NCBI RefSeq assembly: GCF_003260995.1
Contig: NZ_CP030040.1
Coordinates: forward strand, 333,387 to 397,386
Source of the DNA: Acetobacterium sp. KB-1
GTDB lineage: Bacteria > Bacillota > Clostridia > Eubacteriales > Eubacteriaceae
Length of the DNA stretch: 64,000 nucleotides
Direction: 5' to 3'
This document shows, in pieces, positions 27,383-36,069 of this stretch. The notes below the pieces were generated by a model. It had not been told where the DNA came from, searched no databases, and was given only the letters and a program-made list of their open reading frames with translations. Positions within the stretch are counted from its first letter, which is position 1. Each line of letters opens with the position of its first letter. Made by a program: the position numbers and the translations under genes.

Positions 27383-29020
27383 ATGAAAATTAAATTTTTA
27401 GGAGCAGCACTATCTGTCACTGGTTCCTGCCATCTTGTGACTACCGAGCACTGTAAATTCCTCCTGGACTGCGGTTTGTTTCAGGGCAGCGAAGCTCTGG
27501 AAGAGCTAAATAATCAGGCGTTTGACTTCAACCCGAAAGAGATCGATTTTATCATTTTGAGTCATGCCCATATTGATCATTGTGGTCGGATTCCCTTACT
27601 TGTTAAACAGGGATTCAGCGGGCAGATTTACAGTACCGGGGCAACAGCCGAGATCGCTGATATCTTGCTTCAGGATAGCGGCACGATTCATGTAACGGAT
27701 GCTAAATGGATCAACAGGCGAACAGCACGTTCCGGACAGCCGCTGGTTTCGCCTCTTTATACCCAGGAAGATGCCGCCCGCTGCATCCAGTATTTTTTCC
27801 CGGTGGCATACGGACAGTGTTTTCAGGTTAATCCCCAGATCAGGATCCGGCTTAATGAAGCAGGCCATATCCTGGGGGCTGCAATCATCGAGATTTGGAT
27901 TGCGGAAGGCGGAAAAACCACTAAGCTGGTCTACTCAGGGGATATTGGAGCAAGTAATCAACGGATGTTAAATGATCCGACTCTGATCGCTGAGGCAGAT
28001 TATCTAATCATGGAAACGACTTATGGGGATCGCACCCATGAAACCCGGTGGGAAAGCGGGAAGCGTTTTCTTGATATCGTTTTTAAAACCGTTGCTCGGG
28101 GGGGGACCGTGGTAGTACCGGCTTTTGCTCTGGGTCGAACCCAGGATCTGATTCATGAGCTGGAAGTGTTTTATGATAACCACGAGCTGTATCAGAATCA
28201 GCTTGATAAGGTCAAGGTCTATGTTGACAGTCCACTGGCCACCGATGCGACTGAAATTTTCCGCAAAAATGCCCATTACTTCAATGACTATATAAAGGAA
28301 CGGATCAAAAAAGGGGATGAACTTTTCTATTTCAGAAATTTAAGTTTTACAAAAAGCATTGATGAGTCTAAGGCCTTAAACGAGAATACATCACCTAAGA
28401 TCATTATTTCTTCCAGCGGCATGGCTGATGCTGGCCGGGTACAACATCATTTAAAACACAACCTCTGGAAACCCCAATCAAGTATTGTTTTTGCCGGGTA
28501 CCAGGCCGAGGGGACCATTGGACGGGCCATCACCAGCGGGGAAAAATATATTAGAATTTTGCGAGAACGGATCCGAGTAAATGCTGAAATCTATTTTCTG
28601 GAAGGATTCTCTGCCCATGCCGACAAAAATGATCTACTGAAGTGGTTGTCCGGATTTAAAGAAAAACCCAAGAAAATTTTCCTGGTTCACGGCGAAGAAG
28701 AAGCGAAGAAAAGCTTTGCCAATACAGCAAAAAACACATTGGGATTTGATTGCACCGTAGTCGAGGATGTTTCCGAATACGATCTTGATAATGAAACCGT
28801 AATGGTAGATGGCATTAAAAATCGGATTGATACCAAAAATCAGATCAATAAATTAAAAGACAATCTGGACGACATCCATAATGAGTTAGGCAATCTACTG
28901 GCTATTCCGGGGATCGGGATAAAGGGGTCCTTTCTGGATGAGAAGCGAGAGGATCTCGCGGTATTGACCAGAGATTTGGAAAAAACCTGTGAAAAACTCA
29001 AGACCGTTATCAACAAATAG
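27383..29020 (+). CDS. Beta-CASP metallo-beta-lactamase RNase (CPSF-like)
   Basis: 545 residues. Metal site motif SHAHIDHCGR (about residues 59-68), GHILGA, YSGDIG (Asp ligand), then beta-CASP motifs VVPAFALGRTQ, SSSGMADAGR and FSAHADKNDL. This is the family of eukaryotic CPSF73-like and bacterial RNase enzymes that cut or trim RNA in the cytoplasm. About 80 residues after the core form a charged, probably coiled-coil tail that is longer than in minimal members. GGAGAAAG lies before the ATG. The 246-bp gap upstream shows no clear promoter. A terminator follows. Confidence 0.9.
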   Translation: MKIKFLGAALSVTGSCHLVTTEHCKFLLDCGLFQGSEALEELNNQAFDFNPKEIDFIILSHAHIDHCGRIPLLVKQGFSGQIYSTGATAEIADILLQDSGTIHVTDAKWINRRTARSGQPLVSPLYTQEDAARCIQYFFPVAYGQCFQVNPQIRIRLNEAGHILGAAIIEIWIAEGGKTTKLVYSGDIGASNQRMLNDPTLIAEADYLIMETTYGDRTHETRWESGKRFLDIVFKTVARGGTVVVPAFALGRTQDLIHELEVFYDNHELYQNQLDKVKVYVDSPLATDATEIFRKNAHYFNDYIKERIKKGDELFYFRNLSFTKSIDESKALNENTSPKIIISSSGMADAGRVQHHLKHNLWKPQSSIVFAGYQAEGTIGRAITSGEKYIRILRERIRVNAEIYFLEGFSAHADKNDLLKWLSGFKEKPKKIFLVHGEEEAKKSFANTAKNTLGFDCTVVEDVSEYDLDNETVMVDGIKNRIDTKNQINKLKDNLDDIHNELGNLLAIPGIGIKGSFLDEKREDLAVLTRDLEKTCEKLKTVINK

Positions 29021-29040
29021 AACAATAATCTTAAAAAGTC

Positions 29041-29077
29041 TAAAACACCTGTCGGCTTGACGTCGGCAGGTGTTTTC
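29041..29077 (+). terminator. Terminator after the beta-CASP gene
   Basis: AAAACACCTG pairs with CAGGTGTTTT around a GC-rich inner segment; ends in TTTTC. Confidence 0.8.
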
Positions 29078-29119
29078 GATAGAATGGGATAATTATTAGT
29101 TTAAAAGGAGACGAAGATC

Positions 29120-30535
29120 ATGCCGGTCAATTCATTTGAAGATTATCCGATGTCCTGGAAACCGACGTTAAACGATAAGGTTAAACCGCTTTATCTCTCC
29201 CTGGCCCGCCAGTTGGAGCAGGATATTAAAGAGGGTCAGCTGCTGCCCGGAACAAAACTGCCGCCCCAGCGGGAATTGGCAGATTTTCTTGATATTAACG
29301 TCAGCACCGTGTCCAAAGCCTGTAAGGTCTGTGAATTAAAAGGCCTCCTCAGTGCCACGGTCGGAAGCGGCACCTTTGTTTCCTTTGATGCGCTGGCAAA
29401 TGCTTACCTATTGCCGGATGATAAACCACGAAATTTGATTGAGATGGGGGCAGTTTTCCCAGATACCGCCACCTTTGGACCATTAATCGGTTGTTTAAAA
29501 GAAATACTCAACGAAGCGGATGCCGATAAACTGCTAAATTACAGCCGCCCTAATGCCAATATCTGGTTAAAAGATACAGCGATTAAGCTAATGGAAAAAG
29601 GAGGCTTTTGTCCAGAACCGGAGAGTATCTTATTTTCTAATGGCGGCCAAAATGCCATTACGGCCATTCTTGCTGGGCTGTGCCGTCACAGCGATAAAAT
29701 TGGGGCCGATCCCCACACCTATTCCGGGCTTAAAACGACTGCTTCGATGCTTGGTATCCAGCTAACCCCGATCCGTCATCGTGATGGGGAAATGGACGAT
29801 GAAGCACTGCTTGATGCCTGCCGTAATGAAAATATCAAAGGTGTTTATCTGATTCCGGACAATCACAACCCGACCACTCATACCATGTCTACTGATCGGC
29901 GCAGGGCTTTGGCCCAAACCGCCAGAGATCAGGGGATCTTTATCATCGAAGACGGTGCCTACCATTTGCTTAGTCAAAATATTCTGCCGGCGGTGGCCTC
30001 TTTTGCACCGGACCATACCATCTATATCGCCAGCATGTCAAAAACGCTGGCCCCTGGCTTACGTATGGCCTATGTGTCAGTGCCTTTGGCTTATCGAAAG
30101 CCGGTGTCAAAAGCGCTGTATAATCTAAATATATCGGTGTCGCCGTTAATGGCAGTGCTGGCGGCCCGGGTTATCGTTTCCGGACAGCTGGATCAATTTA
30201 TAATAAGTCACCAGCAGAATGCCAGACAGCGCAATAAGTTGGTAAACTGCTACTTACGGGACTTCACCTGTCATGGTAATGAAACGGGAATATTTCGTTG
30301 GCTGGAGTTGCCGGGAACCATTAGTGGATCGGATTTTGAAGCACTGGCAATGGAAAAGGGGGTTCGAATTTACGGCGCTGAGCGATTTACCGTTGGAAAT
30401 AACGTGCCCATCCGTGCTGTGCGGATGTCTGTTTGTGCTCCGGAAACCCTGGCCGAACTGGAACAGGGAATGATAATTTTAAAAAAACCTTCTCGATCAG
30501 CTGTAAGATTTTTAATTTGTACGCCATACATTTAA
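29120..30535 (+). CDS. MocR-type regulator (GntR DNA-binding plus aminotransferase domain)
   Basis: 471 residues. An N-terminal GntR winged helix (about 22-95: PLYLSLARQLEQDIKEGQL, LPPQRELADFLDINVSTVSKA) is followed by a fold-type I aminotransferase-like domain with the PLP lysine in SMSKTLAPGLRMAY (about residue 313). MocR regulators bind PLP and an amino compound and usually control a neighbouring gene. The next genes, azlCD, encode a branched-chain amino acid exporter, a plausible target. AAGGAGA precedes the ATG. The stop codon lies within a terminator hairpin, so azlCD would need its own promoter. Confidence 0.88.
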   Translation: MPVNSFEDYPMSWKPTLNDKVKPLYLSLARQLEQDIKEGQLLPGTKLPPQRELADFLDINVSTVSKACKVCELKGLLSATVGSGTFVSFDALANAYLLPDDKPRNLIEMGAVFPDTATFGPLIGCLKEILNEADADKLLNYSRPNANIWLKDTAIKLMEKGGFCPEPESILFSNGGQNAITAILAGLCRHSDKIGADPHTYSGLKTTASMLGIQLTPIRHRDGEMDDEALLDACRNENIKGVYLIPDNHNPTTHTMSTDRRRALAQTARDQGIFIIEDGAYHLLSQNILPAVASFAPDHTIYIASMSKTLAPGLRMAYVSVPLAYRKPVSKALYNLNISVSPLMAVLAARVIVSGQLDQFIISHQQNARQRNKLVNCYLRDFTCHGNETGIFRWLELPGTISGSDFEALAMEKGVRIYGAERFTVGNNVPIRAVRMSVCAPETLAELEQGMIILKKPSRSAVRFLICTPYI

Positions 30536-30556
30536 TTTATTGTGTGGCGTATTTTT
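30520..30556 (+). terminator. Terminator overlapping the MocR stop codon
   Basis: TACGCCATACA (30520-30530) pairs with TGTGTGGCGTA (30541-30551, one wobble), then TTTTT. Confidence 0.85.
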
Positions 30557-30608
30557 GCGTGATAAAATAAGGCTCAAATTAAACTGCGGGTGAAGGGAGT
30601 AAGTCATA

Positions 30609-31355
30609 GTGAAAAGTTTTATTTTTGCCTTTAAACAGGTGTTACCGGTTTTTTTTCCTTATCTGTTTATTGGCATTGCTTTTGGAGTTTTAATGGATGA
30701 GGCTGGCTACAGCGCCGGTTGGTCATTTCTGTCCGGTGTTTTTATTTATGCCGGATCGATGCAAATTGTTTTGGTTTCGCTGCTTACCGCGGGAGCCTCA
30801 TTAGGAACCATTGCACTGATGACCTTTTTTGTTAATGCCCGACATATTTTTTACGGTATTGCCTTCATTGATCAGTTCCGCAAGATGGGTCGGCGATACC
30901 CCTATATGGTTTTAACGCTTACGGATGAGGTTTATTCCATTCTTTGCAGTATTACCTATCCGGATGAAGTGGATATCAGGAAGACCGATTTTTACATTAC
31001 TCTGATTCTTCATCTGGTTTGGATTCTCAGCTGTGTGGCTGGAGCCCTGTTTGGTCAGCTATTACCCTATGATCTGGCTGGTATCGAATTTTCAGCGACA
31101 GCTTTTTTTATTACGGTTTGTATGAATCAATGGGAGGTGATGGATTCTCATTTACCGGCTATCACTGGATTAACCAGTGCATTGGTCTTTTACTTTATCC
31201 TGGGACCCAGTCAGTTTATTTTACCAGCGTTGACAGTCAGTGTCCTGGTGTTGATGATGATGAAAGCCAAATCAAATAATCAAAAAAAGAGTGGTGTTCC
31301 AGAATTGGAAGCTGGCTTAGCTGGACAAACGGAGGAAATCAGCCATGAGTATTAA
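30609..31355 (+). CDS. azlC: AzlC-family amino acid exporter subunit
   Basis: 248 residues, GTG start at 30609 with GAAGGGAG upstream. Several membrane segments and AzlC family features: PYLFIGIAFGVLMDEAGYS, FIYAGSMQIVLVSLL, MTFFVNARHIFYGI. AzlC with AzlD forms a membrane exporter of branched-chain amino acids or analogues. The C-terminus has a hydrophilic tail (KSNNQKKSGVPELEAGL). The stop overlaps azlD by 11 bp, showing coupled translation. The MocR regulator upstream is the likely control. Confidence 0.9.
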   Translation: MKSFIFAFKQVLPVFFPYLFIGIAFGVLMDEAGYSAGWSFLSGVFIYAGSMQIVLVSLLTAGASLGTIALMTFFVNARHIFYGIAFIDQFRKMGRRYPYMVLTLTDEVYSILCSITYPDEVDIRKTDFYITLILHLVWILSCVAGALFGQLLPYDLAGIEFSATAFFITVCMNQWEVMDSHLPAITGLTSALVFYFILGPSQFILPALTVSVLVLMMMKAKSNNQKKSGVPELEAGLAGQTEEISHEY

Positions 31356-31689
31356 TTGGGTTGACACCGTGGAAGCTCTGGCGGTTGTGGCGCTGGTTAC
31401 TATTTTTACCCGAGCTCTGCCATTCTTGTTTTTTGGTGGTAAGAAAGAGCTACCCGATATAGTCCGCTATCTGGGAACTGTTTTGCCGGCCGCGATTATG
31501 ATTATTCTTGTTGTCTTTTGTCTGCGAAACATCAGCCTGATCGCCTACCCCTTCGGTTTGCCGGAGCTGTTAAGTGTCGCGATGGTGATCCTTGTTCATC
31601 GCATCAAAAAAAATATTTTTCTTAGCATCATCGCTGGAACCGGGCTTTATATGGTGCTAACGCGAACCTTGTTTATAATTGGAAGCTGA
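31345..31689 (+). CDS. azlD: AzlD-family amino acid exporter subunit
   Basis: 114 residues with three or four membrane segments and the AzlD-like stretch VTIFTRALPFLFFGGKKELPDIVRYLGTVLP. It is the small partner of AzlC and overlaps its gene by 11 bp. GGAGG lies inside azlC, 9-10 nt before this ATG. The 160 bp that follow show no strong terminator. Confidence 0.9.
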   Translation: MSINWVDTVEALAVVALVTIFTRALPFLFFGGKKELPDIVRYLGTVLPAAIMIILVVFCLRNISLIAYPFGLPELLSVAMVILVHRIKKNIFLSIIAGTGLYMVLTRTLFIIGS

Positions 31690-31779
31690 AGAAAGCTTGC
31701 CTCGGCACCAGTTTCGGAATTATTCTAAAAAAATGTTGATCTTTACTGTTTTAATATTTATTATGTCAGACTTATGCGG

Positions 31780-31785
31780 TATAAT
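31780..31785 (+). promoter_or_regulatory. Probable -10 of the MORN lipoprotein gene
   Basis: TATAAT at 31780-31785 preceded by TGCGG; the -35 is weak. It lies 65 bp before ATG 31850. Confidence 0.45.
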
Positions 31786-31849
31786 AAAATCACAATTCTT
31801 TATAAGCTGAGGCATATGAAAAGGATGCAAAATTATACAGGGGGATCGG

Positions 31850-32272
31850 ATGAACAAAAGGATGAGATCAAAATTATTTGCCATATTAACAGTGATAAGT
31901 CTGTTATTATTGGTTACCAGCGGCTGTATCCGTACGCATACCTATGGCGGTGGGGTGTATACAGGAGAATGGAAAAATGGCGTGCCCAATGGTTACGGCA
32001 AGTTTGTTTACTCAGAGGATGTAATCTACGAGGGCCAATGGAAAGACGGCAAGCTTCATGGCCAGGGGACTGCTATCGGATATGAGGGAACAAGATTTGA
32101 AGGCGAATGGAAATATGGCAAGCTCGATGGTTATGGGACCAAGACAGATAATGGTAATACCTATGTGGGCGAATTTAAAAAAGGCTTAATGGATGGCAAA
32201 GGAACCTTGACCATGGCGGATGGGACCACCTATGTGGGAACCTTCGCCAATGATTTATATGTTGGTCCATAA
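31850..32272 (+). CDS. MORN-repeat lipoprotein
   Basis: 140 residues. An N-terminal signal (KLFAILTVISLLLLVTSGC) ends at a plausible lipobox Cys (residue 26), so the protein is probably anchored to the outer face of the membrane. The mature part is five MORN repeats of about 22 residues: YTGEWKNGVPNGYGKF, YEGQWKDGKLHGQGT, FEGEWKYGKLDGYGT, YVGEFKKGLMDGKGT and YVGTFANDLYVGP. MORN repeats bind lipid or scaffold proteins; a bacterial lipoprotein made of nothing else has no assigned role. GGGGGATCGG precedes the ATG. Terminator follows at 32285. Confidence 0.88.
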   Translation: MNKRMRSKLFAILTVISLLLLVTSGCIRTHTYGGGVYTGEWKNGVPNGYGKFVYSEDVIYEGQWKDGKLHGQGTAIGYEGTRFEGEWKYGKLDGYGTKTDNGNTYVGEFKKGLMDGKGTLTMADGTTYVGTFANDLYVGP

Positions 32273-32284
32273 ATAATAATAGTT

Positions 32285-32319
32285 AAAAAAACAGCATCCA
32301 ATTTCGATGCTGTTTTTTT
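32285..32319. terminator. Terminator after the MORN lipoprotein gene
   Basis: A 14-bp perfect stem of A-run plus ACAGCATC with GATGCTGT plus T-run, usable in both directions. Confidence 0.9.
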
Positions 32320-32329
32320 ATAATCATTC

Positions 32330-32380
32330 TTGACAAAATTGCTAAACTAGTGTAGACTTACTAAGTAGGAACACTAAGTA
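32330..32380 (+). promoter_or_regulatory. Promoter and possible operator of the TrmB-lysA-dapL operon
   Basis: TTGACA (32330-32335), 17-bp spacer, TAGACT (32353-32358). Just downstream the heptamer CTAAGTA occurs twice in direct orientation (within TTACTAAGTA and CACTAAGTAA), giving an imperfect palindrome around the likely start site. It could be the autoregulatory site of the TrmB-type protein; that is inferred from position only. Confidence 0.6.
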
Positions 32381-32479
32381 AAACAGTAGTAGATCTGAAG
32401 CGTAGCAGTTTTAAATCGGCTCCGATCGGCAGATTATGGCAACAATTTATGGTTTATTAAAATAAGGACTGATGGAGTG

Positions 32480-33175
32480 ATGGATATTGTTGAACGACTG
32501 ACACAATTTGGACTGACAAGGCATGAGGCTTCGATTTATTTAACCCTGCTTGCTGAAGGTGACTTAAATGGCTATGAGGTGGCAAAGATAACGGGTATTT
32601 CACGATCTAACGCCTATACATCGCTGGCGTCGCTGGTGGAAAAGGGCGGGGCTTATGTCATCGAGGAAGCAACCATCCGCTATACCCCGGTCGCTATTTC
32701 CGAATTCTGCGAAAATAAGATCAGAAAACTACAGCAAGCCAAGCAGGATCTGATTGTTACCATTCCCACAAAACGGGATGCGGTGGAAGGCTATATTACC
32801 ATTAAAGGGGAAAGCAACATCCTCAATAAATTGCGCAATATGATTCTGGAAGCCCAGGAGCGGATCTACATCTCAGTACCCGGTCAGGTTTTAAAAACCG
32901 TACTGCCAGATATAAAAGAAGCGATTAATCGCGACATCAAGATGGTGATCATCACCGATGGGTCCTTGTCGCTGGCAGGAGCCACTGTCTATATTGCTGA
33001 TCAACCGCTCCAGCAGATTCGACTGATTGTTGATTCAACCAATGTCCTCACCGGCGATATGAATAACGGTGAACATTCCACCTGTCTTTATTCCCGCAAG
33101 CGGAATCTGGTTGATTTATTTAAAGACTCGATGAAAAATGAAATAAAACTGATTGAAATGACGAAAGGAAATTAA
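32480..33175 (+). CDS. TrmB-family transcriptional regulator
   Basis: 231 residues from ATG 32480 (GGAG upstream; a GTG directly before it is a less likely start). The N-terminal winged helix (LTQFGLTRHEASIYLTLLAEG, YEVAKITGISRSNAYTSLASLVEKG) is typical TrmB, followed by the C-terminal effector domain related to the phospholipase-D-like fold of that family (GESNILNKLRNMILEAQERIYISVP). TrmB regulators usually bind sugars. Here the gene is two bases from lysA, so it is likely to control lysine or diaminopimelate synthesis, an unusual target. Confidence 0.85.
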   Translation: MDIVERLTQFGLTRHEASIYLTLLAEGDLNGYEVAKITGISRSNAYTSLASLVEKGGAYVIEEATIRYTPVAISEFCENKIRKLQQAKQDLIVTIPTKRDAVEGYITIKGESNILNKLRNMILEAQERIYISVPGQVLKTVLPDIKEAINRDIKMVIITDGSLSLAGATVYIADQPLQQIRLIVDSTNVLTGDMNNGEHSTCLYSRKRNLVDLFKDSMKNEIKLIEMTKGN

Positions 33176-33177
33176 AG

Positions 33178-34431
33178 ATGAAAAAGACCTTTGTAAACAA
33201 AGAAAAATTAGAAGAAATCGTAAGAGAATTCCCCACCCCCTTCCATCTCTATGATGAAAAGGGGATTCGCGAAAATGTGCGAAACTTGCAGGAAGCCTTT
33301 TCCTGGAATAAGGGCTACAAAGAATATTTTGCCGTCAAGGCGACCCCCAACCCAACTATTTTACAAATTCTAAAAGAAGAAGGCTGTGGGGTAGATTGCT
33401 CATCTTATACCGAACTGATGATGTCCGATACGGTTGGTTTTTCCGGAGCGGATATTATGTTTACCTCCAATGTAACGCCGAAAGAAGACTTTGTTTTGGC
33501 CAGCAAACTGGGCGCTTTGATTACTCTGGACGATATCACCCACATTGACTTTTTGGAAGAGGTAGCAGGATTGCCGGAAACCATCAGTTGCCGATTTAAT
33601 CCCGGCGGTGACTTTGTTATTGATAACGCTATTATGGATACCCCTCAGGTCGCTAAATACGGGTTTACCCGGGAACAAATGACCGAAGGATTTGCAACTC
33701 TAAAAAGTAAAGGGGTTAAACATTTCGGGATCCATGCCTTTTTAGCCAGCAATACCATCGCCAATGAATATTACCCGGCCCTGGCACGAATTCTTTTCCA
33801 GACCGCCGTGGAATTGAATCAGGAAACCGGCGCTCATATTGCCTTTATAAATCTCTCGGGAGGCGTGGGGATTCCTTACCTGCCCGATCAGCAACCTACC
33901 GATATTTATGAAGTCGGCCGAGGTGTGAAAAAAGCCTTTGAAGAAATTCTGGTGCCGGCCGGAATGGGTGATATTGATATTTACACCGAACTGGGTCGCT
34001 TTGTCCTGGGACCATTTGGACATCTGGTCACCACCGCCCTGCATGAGAAACATACTCACAAAGAATACATTGGTCTTGACGCCTGCGCCGCCAACCTGAT
34101 GCGTCCGGCCATGTATGGTGCCTATCATCATATCACGGTGATGGGTAAGGAAGATGCCCCCCTTAATCATATCTACGACGTCACCGGGGGCTTATGCGAA
34201 AACAATGACAAGTTTGCCATTGACAGAGAACTTCCCAAAATTGATATCGGTGACCTGGTTGTGCTTCACGACACCGGTGCCCACGGTTTTGCGATGGGCT
34301 ATAACTACAATGGCAAGCTACGATCTGCTGAAGTGCTGCTTAAAGAAGACGGTAGTACCGAACTGATCCGTCGGGCCGAAACCCCGGACGATTACTTCGC
34401 CACCCTGGATTTTTCCAAGTGGAAAAAGTAG
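33178..34431 (+). CDS. lysA: Diaminopimelate decarboxylase
   Basis: 417 residues, an alanine-racemase-fold PLP enzyme. The PLP lysine sits in KEYFAVKATPNP (about residue 53), and other family motifs are GVDCSSYTEL, FINLSGGVGIPYL (phosphate loop), YTELGRFVLGPFGHL and VTGGLCENNDKFA, whose Cys completes the second subunit's active site. It converts meso-diaminopimelate to lysine. It starts 2 bp after the TrmB-like gene and precedes dapL, the enzyme that makes diaminopimelate. Carboxynorspermidine decarboxylase is a distant alternative that the dapL neighbour makes unlikely. Confidence 0.88.
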   Translation: MKKTFVNKEKLEEIVREFPTPFHLYDEKGIRENVRNLQEAFSWNKGYKEYFAVKATPNPTILQILKEEGCGVDCSSYTELMMSDTVGFSGADIMFTSNVTPKEDFVLASKLGALITLDDITHIDFLEEVAGLPETISCRFNPGGDFVIDNAIMDTPQVAKYGFTREQMTEGFATLKSKGVKHFGIHAFLASNTIANEYYPALARILFQTAVELNQETGAHIAFINLSGGVGIPYLPDQQPTDIYEVGRGVKKAFEEILVPAGMGDIDIYTELGRFVLGPFGHLVTTALHEKHTHKEYIGLDACAANLMRPAMYGAYHHITVMGKEDAPLNHIYDVTGGLCENNDKFAIDRELPKIDIGDLVVLHDTGAHGFAMGYNYNGKLRSAEVLLKEDGSTELIRRAETPDDYFATLDFSKWKK

Positions 34432-34467
34432 TTTTAAATAGTGACGCTAATATTAAAAAAAATCGGA

Positions 34468-34565
34468 GTACCGAAAAATGTTACATCATGTTGTCTGCAT
34501 CAGGGCGAACAGGTCATAGACCTGTCCGATCCTGCAGCATACAACAGATTAACATTTGTCGGTAC
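34468..34565. repeat. Palindromic intergenic repeat, short copy A
   Basis: 98 bp bounded by GTACCG and CGGTAC and able to fold along nearly its whole length, with an inner stem ACAGGTC/GACCTGT. It shares its ends with the copies at 37988, 38457 and 44309 but lacks their central block. It sits in the gap between lysA and dapL, so it would be transcribed and form a long hairpin. Confidence 0.85.
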
Positions 34566-34626
34566 GGTTCTTGCAAAAGACCTTTATTAAATAGTCAAGA
34601 GACGATAACGAAAGGAAAAAAATAAC

Positions 34627-35862
34627 ATGGCATTAATTAATGAAAATTATCTTAAATTACCAGGCTCCTACCTTTTTTCAGAAATAGCGAGACGGGTGGA
34701 AGCCTATAAAACCGCTAATCCGGAGGCCAACATCATTCGACTGGGAATTGGTGATGTGACCAAACCGCTGCCTGAAGCAGTCATCACCGGTCTACACGCC
34801 GCTGTTGATGAAATGGCCGATGAAAAAACCTTTAAGGGCTACGGTCCGGAACAAGGCTATGATTTTCTACTGGAAAAAATTGTCGAGTTTGATTTTAAAA
34901 CCCGGGGTGTCGATCTAGCGATTGATGAAATATTTGTCAGTGACGGCTCCAAAAGTGATACTGCCAATATTCAGGAACTATTTAGTCAAGATACTAAAAT
35001 CGCGATCACTGATCCCGTTTATCCGGTTTATGTCGACAGTAACGTCATGGCTGGCCGCAGTGGAACGTTAGGTGCTGACGGTAAGTGGAGCGAGATGGTC
35101 TATATTCCCTGCACCGCCGAAAATGGCTTTGTGCCGCAATTGCCAACCGAAAAGGTGGATCTGATTTATCTGTGTTTCCCCAATAACCCGACCGGAACCA
35201 CGATTAATAAAACTGAGCTGAAAAAATGGGTGGATTATGCCAAAGCCAACCAGGCTATTATTTTATACGATGCTGCTTACGAAGCCTATATTCAGGAAGA
35301 CGATGTGGCACACAGCATTTACGAAATTGATGGTGCCAAGGAGGTAGCCATCGAATTCCGAAGCTTTTCCAAAAATGCTGGCTTCACCGGAACCCGTTGC
35401 TCCTATGTAGTAGTTCCCAAAGAAGTGATGGGCTATACCAAAGCGGGCGAACCGGTTGAAATTAATAAACTGTGGAATCGCCGACACTGTACCAAATTTA
35501 ATGGCGTTCCTTATATTATCCAAAAAGGCGCGGAAGCTGTTTATAGCGAAGCTGGTCAACAGCAGATCAAAGCGCTAGTAGCATATTATATGAATAACGC
35601 CAAAATGATTCGTGAAGGCGTTGCCAGTACTGGAATTGAAGTTTTTGGCGGGATTAATGCCCCTTATATCTGGCTAAAAACGCCGGAAGGCATGGACTCA
35701 TGGGCCTTTTTTGACAAACTTCTCAGTGAGGTCAACATTGTTGGAACACCGGGTGTGGGTTTTGGTCCCAGCGGTGAAGGGTATTTCAGACTGACTGCCT
35801 TTGGCAGCAAGGAAAACACACAAGAAGCGATCAGACGTTTTACCACCGAATTTAAGTTGTAA
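34627..35862 (+). CDS. dapL: LL-diaminopimelate aminotransferase
   Basis: 411 residues, full length for the DapL family (fold-type I aminotransferase). Features: [16 protein letters not shown] near the start, [31 protein letters not shown] and the PLP lysine in [17 protein letters not shown] (about residue 249). DapL makes LL-diaminopimelate from tetrahydrodipicolinate and glutamate in one step. AAAGGAAA lies about 10 nt before the ATG. With lysA upstream it covers the last steps of cell-wall diaminopimelate and lysine supply. Confidence 0.93.
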   Translation: MALINENYLKLPGSYLFSEIARRVEAYKTANPEANIIRLGIGDVTKPLPEAVITGLHAAVDEMADEKTFKGYGPEQGYDFLLEKIVEFDFKTRGVDLAIDEIFVSDGSKSDTANIQELFSQDTKIAITDPVYPVYVDSNVMAGRSGTLGADGKWSEMVYIPCTAENGFVPQLPTEKVDLIYLCFPNNPTGTTINKTELKKWVDYAKANQAIILYDAAYEAYIQEDDVAHSIYEIDGAKEVAIEFRSFSKNAGFTGTRCSYVVVPKEVMGYTKAGEPVEINKLWNRRHCTKFNGVPYIIQKGAEAVYSEAGQQQIKALVAYYMNNAKMIREGVASTGIEVFGGINAPYIWLKTPEGMDSWAFFDKLLSEVNIVGTPGVGFGPSGEGYFRLTAFGSKENTQEAIRRFTTEFKL

Positions 35863-35874
35863 AAACAAAATAAC

Positions 35875-35912
35875 AAATGTCCGGCTGCGAGAATTAGCCG
35901 GGCATTTTTTTG
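35875..35912 (+). terminator. Terminator after dapL
   Basis: A 12-bp stem (35875-35886 with 35896-35907, one wobble) followed by seven T. Confidence 0.9.
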
Positions 35913-35979
35913 ATTTTTTATCGTTTTAAAGGATTAATTAATTTGATGACCATTTAGTCTTAAAAAATCATTAAAAGTG

Positions 35980-36008
35980 TTGACACTTTTCATAAAGTTA
36001 CTTACAAT
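35980..36008 (+). promoter_or_regulatory. Sigma-A promoter of htpG
   Basis: TTGACA (35980-35985), 17-bp spacer, TACAAT (36003-36008). The CIRCE box begins 5 bp after the -10 and covers the expected start site. Confidence 0.88.
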
Positions 36009-36012
36009 ATTG

Positions 36013-36039
36013 TTAGCACTCACAAAGAAAGAGTGCTAA
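36013..36039. promoter_or_regulatory. CIRCE operator (HrcA binding site)
   Basis: TTAGCACTC, nine bases, GAGTGCTAA: a perfect match to the CIRCE consensus. It lies between the promoter and the htpG start, so HrcA would repress htpG until heat or protein-folding stress. Confidence 0.97.
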
Positions 36040-36069
36040 TACGATTACGACATGAAGAAGAGGTATGTT

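Noticed and set aside
31774-32085. 103-codon frame overlapping the MORN lipoprotein gene
   Set aside because: It is out of frame with a clear signal peptide plus MORN protein and has low-quality composition (many Arg and Trp).
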